32,273 nt of DNA from Deltaproteobacteria bacterium (lineage in GTDB: Bacteria > Desulfobacterota > Binatia > Binatales > Binataceae): assembly GCA_019237115.1 (NCBI GenBank), contig JAFAHS010000400.1, positions 1 through 32,273 of the forward strand, read 5' to 3'. Both the position numbers and the translations under genes were made by a program. Position 1 is the first letter of the stretch. Each line of letters starts with the position of its first letter. A model generated the notes under the pieces. That model worked only from the letters and a program-made list of their open reading frames with translations, had not been told where the DNA came from and ran no database searches. This document shows positions 1 to 6,886 of this stretch, one piece after another.

Positions 1-2
1 GC

Positions 3-194
3 CGAGGCCAAGCTCGTTCCGGTCGCTGCTCGGGACGCCTAGCGCCGATCTCAAACCTCGGCCACTACCGCCCAGGAGTCGAGGGGCGGTCAGGTCGAAC
101 ACTCGATGAAGGTCAACGGTGGGTGGTCGAGCAGGTCCGACCAGTAGACAAAGCGCCTCGAACGATCCCTGAGTCCCGCCCGGCAGCGTCTCGC
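3..194 (+). pseudogene. possible degenerate transposase C-terminal fragment
   Basis: One frame stays open from the window edge to a stop at about 194. It reads a short stretch containing RWVVEQ, which resembles the RWVVER-type segment near the C-terminus of IS5-type DDE transposases. The aromatic and arginine-rich continuation expected in that family (WLxxxRRLxxRYER) does not follow in any frame, so if this is a transposase it is a decayed remnant. No start lies in the window, and the match is only six residues long. The assignment is tentative. The rest of the stretch up to the insertion sequence at about 243 shows nothing else. Confidence 0.2.
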
Positions 195-242
195 TGACCG
201 ACGGCGCTTGGCCGGCCCGACCTCAGCGCCCGCGCCCGCCGA

Positions 243-257
243 CTAGACCGAAGTTCC
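243..257. repeat. left terminal inverted repeat of the IS
   Basis: The 15 bases CTAGACCGAAGTTCC match the reverse complement of 2193-2207 at all but one position. They lie 67 bp beyond the transposase stop codon, where an insertion sequence end is expected. Confidence 0.7.
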
Positions 258-323
258 ATTGACGATGAGTAGCAAGTACACGAATTGATTAAAGAATTGC
301 GAAAAAGGGGCTGGTGTTACTGG

Positions 324-2057
324 CTACATTCGATAGTTGACCGAGAGCAAGTCGAAGGCGCGTTGCTGGTTGGGGGTGGGAGTGGTGATGACATCGAGCG
401 AAACGGGGTCCTGGGTGTTGGAGCGGAGGCGGTTCTTGGCGACGGTAGCAAGGTCGCTGAGCAGGGAGTCGAAGCTGTGGACCGGAAACTCCTGCTCGGT
501 GAGTTTGGTCGCCGCCTTGTTACGGGCGCGCGGTGAGCGCTGAGCGGGAGCAACCACCGAGGAACGCTGGGCCTCGGCCGCGGCGGGGTCGTCATCGTCG
601 AACAAGAGCGGAGCGAGCGCCTTTCGCATGTGCCACTCGACATAGTAGGCCAGCATGCACAACAAGACGTGGGCGCGCACGCGTTGTTCGAGGTGATGAT
701 GAATGGGGCGGAGCTTGAGGTCGACCGACTTGAGCGCGCGGAAGGCTTGCTCGACTTGCGCCAGGCGCTTGTAGGAGCGCACCGCCTCATCGGCGGCTAA
801 GCTGGCGGGCGCAAGATTGGTGCGGATCACGTAGATCCCGTCGAGCGCGGCTTCGTTGGCGATGCTCGATTCATCACGCTTGAAGCTGAAGCTGGTCTCG
901 GTGATCTCCAGCTGCAAGTGTTTGCGCATGTGGTAGCGGGCTACTACCCGGCCGACCCGCAGCGCGATGCGGTCCTTGCCGCGCAAGGGCTTTTGCGCGC
1001 GCTGGGTGGCACTAACGATCGCTTGGAGCCTGCTCTCGGTCGCGGCCAGTAGTTCGGAGCGTTTGCGCGCGCGCTCTTGGGCCAACAGCGGGTTGCGGCA
1101 GGCGATCAGGCGCTCCCCGGGATAGGCCGGGTCGCTGATCTCGGCCAGGTCCTTTTCATCAAACAGCGACAGCTGCAGGGTGCCGCCGGCGCGCAGCTGC
1201 TGAATCTGGGGTGCGCGCAGCGCGGTGATCCAGTCCAGCCCGGACTGGCCTTGGAGTTCGCCCCGGATGCGCGCGCTGGTGATCAGACCCCGGTCGCCGA
1301 CCAGCACGATGCGCTCGAGCGCAAAGCGCTCGCGCAGCTTTATAAGCACCGGACCGAGGGTGTCGGGGTCGGCGGTATTACCTTCGAACACCTCGACCGC
1401 GACCGGACAACCCTCGGCGTTGGTCAGCAGGCCCAGGTTAATCTGGAGCTTGTCGCGGCGGTGATCGCGGCTATAGCCGTGGCGCGCCAGCGGGCAAGCG
1501 CGGCCTTCGAAGTAGGTCGAGGTGACGTCGTAGAGCGCCAGCGTCGCGCCGCTTAGATGGCGGCGCGCCAGCGTCTTTTCGATCTGAGCCTGGCGCGGCA
1601 AGAGCCAATCCATCGCGCGATAGAGTCGCTCCTCATCGCAGTCGCTTAAGTCCAACAGTTCGCCCAAGCTGCTCGACAGGGTGGCCGCACTCAGGGCGCG
1701 CGCGGTGGCGAGCTTGGAGCGGGGTTTAAGGATCCGCGCGACGATCATGGCCAGCACCGCCGCGCGCTCGGGGCTATCCTTGGCGGCGATCACCGTCTCG
1801 AGCTTGAGCCGGTACAGGGTGCCCAGCGTGGCGGCGACGTGGCCGTGGGGACGGGTGCGCTCGATGGTAAAAGACGCGGGGCCCGCCAACAGGGTCAGCT
1901 CGCCCTTGAGCACCGCGCGCAGGGCTTGGACTTGCGCTTGGGGCCAGTCGCTGAGGTTGGCGAGGGTGCGTTTTTTGATGTGACCGGCTTCGCGCCAGGT
2001 TTCGCGCAGGAGGATGGCGGGGCGGGAGTTGCGGTTGGGGACCACGTCGACGAACAT
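324..2057 (-). CDS. IS1634-family DDE transposase
   Basis: This 577-residue protein is the expected size for IS1634-type transposases, a branch related to IS4. The likely catalytic triad is visible: D177 in the YDVTSTYFEG segment, D255 in VGDRG, and E436 in VEQAFRALK, which is the family's conserved E box. The N-terminus (FVDVVPNRNSRPAILLRET) is the characteristic start of the family. The ATG at 2057 has no Shine-Dalgarno sequence. It sits six bases after a canonical -10 box, suggesting a leaderless mRNA. No frameshift or internal stop is seen, so the enzyme should be functional. It catalyses cut-and-paste movement of the surrounding element and has no functional tie to the neighbouring genes. 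Confidence 0.93.
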   Translation of the reverse strand: MFVDVVPNRNSRPAILLRETWREAGHIKKRTLANLSDWPQAQVQALRAVLKGELTLLAGPASFTIERTRPHGHVAATLGTLYRLKLETVIAAKDSPERAAVLAMIVARILKPRSKLATARALSAATLSSSLGELLDLSDCDEERLYRAMDWLLPRQAQIEKTLARRHLSGATLALYDVTSTYFEGRACPLARHGYSRDHRRDKLQINLGLLTNAEGCPVAVEVFEGNTADPDTLGPVLIKLRERFALERIVLVGDRGLITSARIRGELQGQSGLDWITALRAPQIQQLRAGGTLQLSLFDEKDLAEISDPAYPGERLIACRNPLLAQERARKRSELLAATESRLQAIVSATQRAQKPLRGKDRIALRVGRVVARYHMRKHLQLEITETSFSFKRDESSIANEAALDGIYVIRTNLAPASLAADEAVRSYKRLAQVEQAFRALKSVDLKLRPIHHHLEQRVRAHVLLCMLAYYVEWHMRKALAPLLFDDDDPAAAEAQRSSVVAPAQRSPRARNKAATKLTEQEFPVHSFDSLLSDLATVAKNRLRSNTQDPVSLDVITTPTPNQQRAFDLLSVNYRM

Positions 2058-2063
2058 GGATAC

Positions 2064-2092
2064 TTTATATCATATACAATTCGTCCTGTCAA
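2064..2092 (-). promoter_or_regulatory. sigma-70-type promoter of the transposase
   Basis: On the minus strand TTGACA (2092-2087) is followed by exactly 17 bases and TATAAA (2069-2064). This is near the consensus for housekeeping sigma. Transcription would start at about 2057, which is the A of the transposase ATG. Confidence 0.7.
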
Positions 2093-2192
2093 GGACAAAC
2101 GACTATTTACATGGATACAATACCGTGGTCACAATTTCCCCTTTTCTCTTCTGAATTGCCTACTTATCTATGATTTCGGGCTCTCAGAGGAA

Positions 2193-2207
2193 GGAACTTC
2201 CGTCTAG
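2193..2207. repeat. right terminal inverted repeat of the IS
   Basis: GGAACTTCCGTCTAG is the near-perfect inverted partner of 243-257 and lies 136 bp upstream of the transposase start. The final CTAG could instead be the duplicated target site. Confidence 0.7.
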
Positions 2208-2362
2208 ATTTTCCCTCCCCCTCGCCGAGGGGTGGCACCTCCCGACGCTGTCCGAGCCTTTTGGGTGGGGTTTGGTGCCCTGGGAACGCCGTGCATGAGG
2301 CGGAGGCTCACTTTGACGGGCGGCAGGGCAGCACGCTTGACAATGCGCGTGAATTGAGCGAT

Positions 2363-2387
2363 CGTCCGAAATATAGGACGGCCGTCC
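2363..2387. promoter_or_regulatory. palindromic operator candidate in front of the TetR gene
   Basis: GGACGGCCGTCC (2376-2387) is a perfect 12-bp palindrome ending two bases before the ATG at 2390. Its half site CGTCC also occurs at 2363-2367, inverted relative to GGACG at 2376-2380 across eight bases. TetR-family proteins bind such palindromes and commonly repress their own gene. A TTGACA at 2337-2342 could be the -35 box, but its -10 box is poor. Self-binding is inferred from position. Confidence 0.45.
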
Positions 2388-2389
2388 AA

Positions 2390-3040
2390 ATGCCTCGATA
2401 TCTCACCGCCAGATTCAAAGCCGAGACGCGGCGCATGCGACGAGAGCAAATCGAAGCGGCCGCCCTGCAGAGCGTTCTCAAGCACGGCTTTCCGGGAAGT
2501 TCGTTGCGGGTGGTCGCCAGAGAAGCGAGGGTGCCTCTCTCGATTCTGCACTACTACTTCAAGGACAAGGACGACCTCATGCACTCGGTGGTCGCGCGGC
2601 TCTTTGAAGACGGGATGGAGCGGCTCAAGAACGTTCGCGCGCGCGAACACGATCCGCTGCGGCGCATCGAAGCGTTACTGGAAGAGTACGTGCTGCGCAC
2701 GACCAACAACTGGCGCTCGACCATCGCGATCATCGAGTACTGGGCCGCTTGCGTCCGCAGCGGGACCGTGGAGCGGTTCTATACCCAGCTTCACTTCCGG
2801 TTGCGCGAATTGCTCGCCGAAGCGTTGCGGGAAGCGGGCGCCCCCGATGCCGATGTCCTCGCCCTCGCCTTGCTGGGAATGATGGTCGGATACGCGACTT
2901 TCTACCAGACCAAGCCGGCCGATCCGGTAGAACGCGAACAACTGCTCGATTTCGCACGGGTAATGGTTCGTCGAGGAATTGGCCGCAGCCGCCGGGGGAT
3001 GCGGCTGGTTCGCCCCCGGTCCGCAAAAGATCGCGCTTGA
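2390..3040 (+). CDS. TetR/AcrR-family transcriptional regulator
   Basis: The 216-residue product has the typical TetR size. Residues 15-62 form the DNA-binding domain, with a helix-turn-helix around 37-58 (SSLRVVAREARVPLSILHYYFKDKDDL). This matches the family pattern, in which a tyrosine- and phenylalanine-rich recognition helix is followed by K-D-L. Residues 70-200 are the helical ligand-binding and dimerisation part and are not recognisable to a ligand class. The ATG at 2390 is preferred over an upstream in-frame start at 2261 because the protein then begins just before the HTH and follows the operator-like palindrome. The next four genes run in the same direction with small gaps, so it probably controls the oxygenase operon, most likely as a substrate-released repressor. 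Confidence 0.88.
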   Translation: MPRYLTARFKAETRRMRREQIEAAALQSVLKHGFPGSSLRVVAREARVPLSILHYYFKDKDDLMHSVVARLFEDGMERLKNVRAREHDPLRRIEALLEEYVLRTTNNWRSTIAIIEYWAACVRSGTVERFYTQLHFRLRELLAEALREAGAPDADVLALALLGMMVGYATFYQTKPADPVEREQLLDFARVMVRRGIGRSRRGMRLVRPRSAKDRA

Positions 3041-3052
3041 GGAGAACCTGCG

Positions 3053-3283
3053 ATGCGTTCGATACGACATCCGCTGAGTGGGGCCCTCTACGACCTGCAA
3101 ACCGATGGGACCGTCCGGGTCGAAAAGGATGGCAAGTCGGGAACGTTTCGCGCCGATGGTTCCTACCTCTCGGGCGACATTCATAGCGCCGATCCGCAGA
3201 TGTGCGTGTGGCTGGGCGGCCGCGAACTCATCTCGCGCGCCCGCCCGCGCAGCGCTCCGCTGATTCCGGCTAAGAACTCCTGA
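3053..3283 (+). CDS. small conserved-looking protein of unknown function
   Basis: The product has 76 residues. It lies 12 bp after the regulator and 20 bp before the Rieske oxygenase, preceded by GAGGAG at a suitable distance from the ATG. The body (RHPLSGALYDLQTDGTVRVEKDGKSGTFRADGSYLSGDIHSADPQMCVWLGG) looks like a compact beta-rich fold with repeated DG turns. There is no signal peptide, membrane helix or metal-binding cysteine pair, so it is not the missing ferredoxin. Spacing and ribosome site argue that it is real and co-expressed with the oxygenase genes. It may be an accessory or small-subunit-like protein for that system, but no family is recognised. Confidence 0.7.
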   Translation: MRSIRHPLSGALYDLQTDGTVRVEKDGKSGTFRADGSYLSGDIHSADPQMCVWLGGRELISRARPRSAPLIPAKNS

Positions 3284-3303
3284 CCTGACTCATGGAGGCA
3301 AAC

Positions 3304-4668
3304 ATGGGTGTTGCGCAAAGTGTTCCGCGACGGCCCGACAATTGGCTGACCTACCAGCGCCTGCTCGACAGCGATACCCGTCCGGTGCCAGGCGTGTTGC
3401 GACGCGAGAACCCGCTTGAGCTGCCACCTTCGGAGATCGCGGTGGAGCGTTACACCTCGCGCGAGTGGTTCGATCTGGAGGTCGAGCGGCTATGGAAGCG
3501 GGTCTGGCAGATGGCAGCTCGCGAAGAAGACCTTCCCCATGTCGGCGACAACCTCGTCTACGACATCGCGGGGATGTCGTTCTTACTGGTGCGGGTGGCG
3601 CCCGACCAGTTCAAGGCTTTCTACAACGCGTGTCTGCATCGCGGGCGTATGCTGCGCGAGGCGGGCGGCGGCACACGCGCCAGCGAGTTCCGCTGTCCGT
3701 TTCACGGCTTTGCCTGGAACATTGACGGCACCCTCAAGCACATTCCCTGTCAATGGGACTTCCCGCATATCCAGCCCGCCGCGTGGTCGCTGCCGGAGGC
3801 GAAGGTCGGCACCTGGGGCGGGTTTGTATTTCTCAATCCTGATTTAAACGCCGCGCCCCTCGCGGATTTTCTGAGCGACGAGTTGAGCGATCAATTCAAG
3901 CGCTGGCCGTTGGAGCACCGTTACAAACAGGCGCACGTCGCGAAGATTCTGCGTTGCAACTGGAAGGTTGCCCAGGAAGCGTTCATGGAGGCCTTCCACG
4001 TGGTCGCGACCCATCCGCAACTGCTGGCGGGAATCGGTGACGCAAATTCGCAGTACGACGCGTGGGGCAATTTCTCGCGCGCCATCACCGCCAACGGAAC
4101 TCCGAGTCCGCATCTGTCATGGAAACCGAGCGAGCAGGAGATGTTCGATTCGATGACCGACCGTCGGCTCGATGAACCCCCGCTGGCCGAAATCGGCGGG
4201 GAGCTTACCGCGCGCATCGCCTCCGCCGCGGGAGCGCGCGAAATGCTGCGCCCGGCGCTCGGCGCCGCCGTGCAGGATCTGTCCGACGCCGAACTGGTAG
4301 ACAGCTTCTACTACACGGTCTTTCCGAATTTTCATCCGTGGGGCGCGTACAATCGGATCGTCTATCGCTTTAGGCCCAACGGGGTGAACGTCGACGAATC
4401 GATTATGGAATGCATGTACCTGGCGCCCTACCCGCCAGGTGAAAAGCCACCCGCCGCCACGATACATCGGCTCGGCGCCGACGACGATTGGACCGAGGCG
4501 CCGGAGCTCGGATTCCTGGCCCGGGTGTTCAACCAGGACACCTTCAACCTGGCCAAGGTGCAGCTCGGGCTTAAAACGATGAAGAAGAAGACCGTGACCC
4601 TGGCGAACTACCAGGAGACCAAGATTCGTCATTTTCATTTCTTGCTCGATCAGTGGCTGGCGCGCTGA
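3304..4668 (+). CDS. Rieske non-heme iron oxygenase, alpha subunit
   Basis: This 454-residue protein is the catalytic subunit of an aromatic-ring-hydroxylating type oxygenase. The N-terminal Rieske domain carries C110-x-H112 (CLHRG) and C131-x2-H134 (CPFHG) for the [2Fe-2S] cluster. The C-terminal SRPBCC-like catalytic domain has the NWK segment and then H232 and H237 (EAFHVVATHPQ) as ligands of the mononuclear iron. The start is placed at 3304 because GGAGG lies five bases upstream. An in-frame ATG at 3292 overlaps that ribosome site. It inserts oxygen into an unactivated or aromatic carbon using electrons from a ferredoxin and reductase, neither of which is encoded nearby. The substrate cannot be told. 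Context with SDR and P450 suggests catabolism of a hydrophobic, perhaps terpenoid, steroid or aromatic, compound. Confidence 0.93.
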   Translation: MGVAQSVPRRPDNWLTYQRLLDSDTRPVPGVLRRENPLELPPSEIAVERYTSREWFDLEVERLWKRVWQMAAREEDLPHVGDNLVYDIAGMSFLLVRVAPDQFKAFYNACLHRGRMLREAGGGTRASEFRCPFHGFAWNIDGTLKHIPCQWDFPHIQPAAWSLPEAKVGTWGGFVFLNPDLNAAPLADFLSDELSDQFKRWPLEHRYKQAHVAKILRCNWKVAQEAFMEAFHVVATHPQLLAGIGDANSQYDAWGNFSRAITANGTPSPHLSWKPSEQEMFDSMTDRRLDEPPLAEIGGELTARIASAAGAREMLRPALGAAVQDLSDAELVDSFYYTVFPNFHPWGAYNRIVYRFRPNGVNVDESIMECMYLAPYPPGEKPPAATIHRLGADDDWTEAPELGFLARVFNQDTFNLAKVQLGLKTMKKKTVTLANYQETKIRHFHFLLDQWLAR

Positions 4669-4687
4669 GGTCGAAGGAGTAGCCGTC

Positions 4688-5458
4688 ATGGACCTGGGGC
4701 TTAAAGGAAAAGTGGTGATGATCACCGGCGCGAGCAAGGGACTGGGCCGCGCGATGGCGCAGGCGTTCGCGGCGGAGGGTGCTCGACTCAGCGTCTGCGC
4801 GCGGGGAGCCGACGGATTGGCGGCGGCGGAGAAGGAACTGCACGCGGCAGGTGCTGAAGTACTCGCGCAGGCGCTCGATGCCAGCGACACCGCGGCTACC
4901 AAACGCTGGGTCGCGGCGACCACCGAGCGCTTGGGAGGGGTGGACGTGCTCATCAACAATGCCGGTGGAGCAAATCCGCAACCCCTCTCCGCGCTTGACG
5001 AAAAGGCGTGGCAGGCCGCGTTCGATCAGAATTTCTTCTCCGCCGTTGCTCTGACCCGGTTTTGCGCGGAAGAAATGAAGAAGCGCGGGGGCGGCGCAAT
5101 CATCAATATCAGCTCGATCTACGGTCGCGAGGCCGGAGGACCGGTGAGCTACAACACCTCGAAGGCCGCGCTCATCTCGCTGACCAAGATGGCCGCGCGC
5201 GAGCTTGGGCCCCACAAGATCAGAGTCAACACAATAGCGCCCGGCTCGATCATCTATCCGGGCGGCGTATGGGAGACGATTTTCAAGCAGAATGCGGCAT
5301 TCGAAAAAGATTTCATTGCCCATGAGTTTCCGTGCGGGCGCCTTGGCCGGCCCGAGGAAGTCGCGTATGCCGCGCTGATGCTGGCCTCGCCCCACGCCAG
5401 CTGGATAACCGGCGCCTGCCTGCCGGTCGACGGCGCCCAGGGCCGCAGCAACATCTGA
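4688..5458 (+). CDS. short-chain dehydrogenase/reductase (SDR)
   Basis: The 256-residue classical SDR has the cofactor motif TGASKGLG near residues 13-20, NNAGG for the adenine-ring region, and the catalytic S142, Y155 and K159 (SSIYG, then YNTSK). This makes it an NAD(P)-dependent oxidoreductase of alcohols or ketones. FabG-like annotation is possible, but the setting between a Rieske oxygenase (19 bp upstream) and a P450 (11 bp downstream) argues for oxidation of a hydroxylated intermediate or dehydrogenation of a diol. GAAGGAG lies upstream of the ATG. Substrate and cofactor preference are not readable from the sequence. Confidence 0.9.
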   Translation: MDLGLKGKVVMITGASKGLGRAMAQAFAAEGARLSVCARGADGLAAAEKELHAAGAEVLAQALDASDTAATKRWVAATTERLGGVDVLINNAGGANPQPLSALDEKAWQAAFDQNFFSAVALTRFCAEEMKKRGGGAIINISSIYGREAGGPVSYNTSKAALISLTKMAARELGPHKIRVNTIAPGSIIYPGGVWETIFKQNAAFEKDFIAHEFPCGRLGRPEEVAYAALMLASPHASWITGACLPVDGAQGRSNI

Positions 5459-5469
5459 GGACTCCTGCT

Positions 5470-6699
5470 ATGGCCGCGCTGGCGGACATCAATCCATTCT
5501 CGCCGGAGACGATCGAAGATCCCCGCCCCTTCTGGCACGCCATGCGGATGGAGCAGCCGGTCTACCAAGTTCCGGGGACCGGGTACTTTGCGGTGAGCCG
5601 CTACCAGGACGCACTTTACGTTCTCACCAACGAAGAGATCTTTTCTTCCAAGGAACCGCCCGGCCTGCAGCAGCCGCCCGGACCGGAAGTCGAGGCAATC
5701 CTCAAGCAGGGCTACCCGCCGGCGCATACCCTGCTGAGCAACGATCCGCCGTCACACACGCGGTTTCGCGCTTTGGTCAACAAGGCGTTTTCGGCGCGCC
5801 GGGTAGCCGGCATGGAGCCGCACATACGGGAAATCGCTAATCACCTGGTCGATGGATTCATCGGCGCTGGGCGCGTCGAGCTGGTCTCGCAGTTCGCGGT
5901 GGGGCTGCCCCTCACCGTGATTGCGGATTCGCTCGGGGTGTCGCGCGAGGACATGGGTAAATTCAAGAAATGGTCCGACGATTCGGTCGCACCGCTGGGT
6001 GGGATGATTTCCTACCAACGGCAGATCGAATGCGCGCACAGCCTGGTCGAATTTCAGCACTACTTCGCGGCCCGCCTGGAAGAACGGTGCCTGGAACCGC
6101 GCGACGATCTGCTGACTGATCTGGTCAACGCGCGTCTGGCCCGGGTGGAGCCGCTCAATGTTCCCGAAATGCTGAACATCCTTCAGCAGCTGCTGGTCGC
6201 CGGCAACGAGACCACTACCAATCTGATCGCCAGCGCCATGATGCTCCTGCTGCGGAGTCCTGAGCAGATGACGGCTTTGGTCGCGGATCCCTCGCGGATC
6301 CCCAATTTTGTGGAAGAAGCGCTGCGCATGGAGTCGCCGGTGAGCGCGTTGTTCCGAGTGACGCTTATCGACACCGAGGTTGGTGGGGTCAAAATTCCGG
6401 CCGGCTCTCGGATCATCGTGATCTATGGCTCCGCCAACCGCGACGATGCGCAATTTCCGGACTCCCATCGCCTCGAACTTGAGCGCGACAACGCCCGCAG
6501 CCATCTGGCCTTCGGGCAGGGCGTCCACTTCTGCATCGGCGCAGCGCTCGCGCGCCTGGAAGGCCGCGTGGCGTTCGAGACGCTGCTCGGTCGGCTGCAT
6601 AACATCCGTTTCATGACCGAGCGCAACGACTTTACCCATACGCCGAGCTTCATCCTGCGCGGACTTAAGCAATTGTGGCTTGAGTTCGACGCGGCTTAG
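5470..6699 (+). CDS. cytochrome P450
   Basis: This soluble, bacterial-type P450 has 409 residues and no membrane anchor. The I-helix oxygen-activation motif AGNETT covers residues 244-249, the K-helix ExxR is E283-A-L-R286, and the heme-ligand loop FGQGVHFCIG places the cysteine at C355. All hallmark residues are intact. It is a monooxygenase that needs a ferredoxin and reductase, which are absent nearby. The start at 5470 follows GAGGA of the preceding stop region and leaves 11 bp after the SDR, so the gene is very probably in the same transcript. It would hydroxylate the same or a related substrate as the Rieske enzyme. Assignment to a CYP family is not possible by eye. Confidence 0.94.
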   Translation: MAALADINPFSPETIEDPRPFWHAMRMEQPVYQVPGTGYFAVSRYQDALYVLTNEEIFSSKEPPGLQQPPGPEVEAILKQGYPPAHTLLSNDPPSHTRFRALVNKAFSARRVAGMEPHIREIANHLVDGFIGAGRVELVSQFAVGLPLTVIADSLGVSREDMGKFKKWSDDSVAPLGGMISYQRQIECAHSLVEFQHYFAARLEERCLEPRDDLLTDLVNARLARVEPLNVPEMLNILQQLLVAGNETTTNLIASAMMLLLRSPEQMTALVADPSRIPNFVEEALRMESPVSALFRVTLIDTEVGGVKIPAGSRIIVIYGSANRDDAQFPDSHRLELERDNARSHLAFGQGVHFCIGAALARLEGRVAFETLLGRLHNIRFMTERNDFTHTPSFILRGLKQLWLEFDAA

Positions 6700-6812
6700 C
6701 AAAGCAGCTGCGGGCCTCGCAAAAGACCCACCGTTCTCCAAAGAGCAGAGTCTTGGACTCGCCGGAGCGAAACGACCCGCTCCAAGAGGGGCACTCAATT
6801 TCCGACCGGGGG

Positions 6813-6832
6813 GCGGCGCCGGCTTGCGCCGC
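6813..6832. terminator. stem-loop after the oxygenase operon
   Basis: GCGGCGC (6813-6819) pairs perfectly with GCGCCGC (6826-6832) around a six-base loop, between the P450 and the glucosidase genes. No clean T run follows, so rho-independent function is doubtful. A second hairpin, GTTGCT with AGCAAC (6865-6882), stands directly before the glucosidase start. Confidence 0.35.
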
Positions 6833-6886
6833 TACAATTTCCGCGATCCACGTGCGCGGCTTTAGTTGCTGTGCTAAGCAACGCGG

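Larger units (their letters stand above)
243..2207 (-). mobile_element. IS1634-type insertion sequence with recognisable ends
   Basis: The element is about 1.96 kb and holds one long transposase gene on the minus strand. The left end (243-257) and right end (2193-2207) form an inverted repeat matching at 14 of 15 positions. The outermost four bases, CTAG, are themselves palindromic. The alternative reading is therefore terminal repeats of 11 bp (247-257 and 2193-2203, 10 of 11 matching) flanked by a 4-bp CTAG direct repeat made from the target. Ends, promoter and full-length transposase all look intact, so the copy may be active and recent. Family assignment rests on the transposase. The exact boundary and target duplication length are inferred. 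Confidence 0.75.

Noticed and set aside
6865..6882. GTTGCT/AGCAAC hairpin as a terminator
   Set aside because: It sits directly at the glucosidase start codon with no T run, so termination there would block the gene. It may affect translation, but this is not supported.
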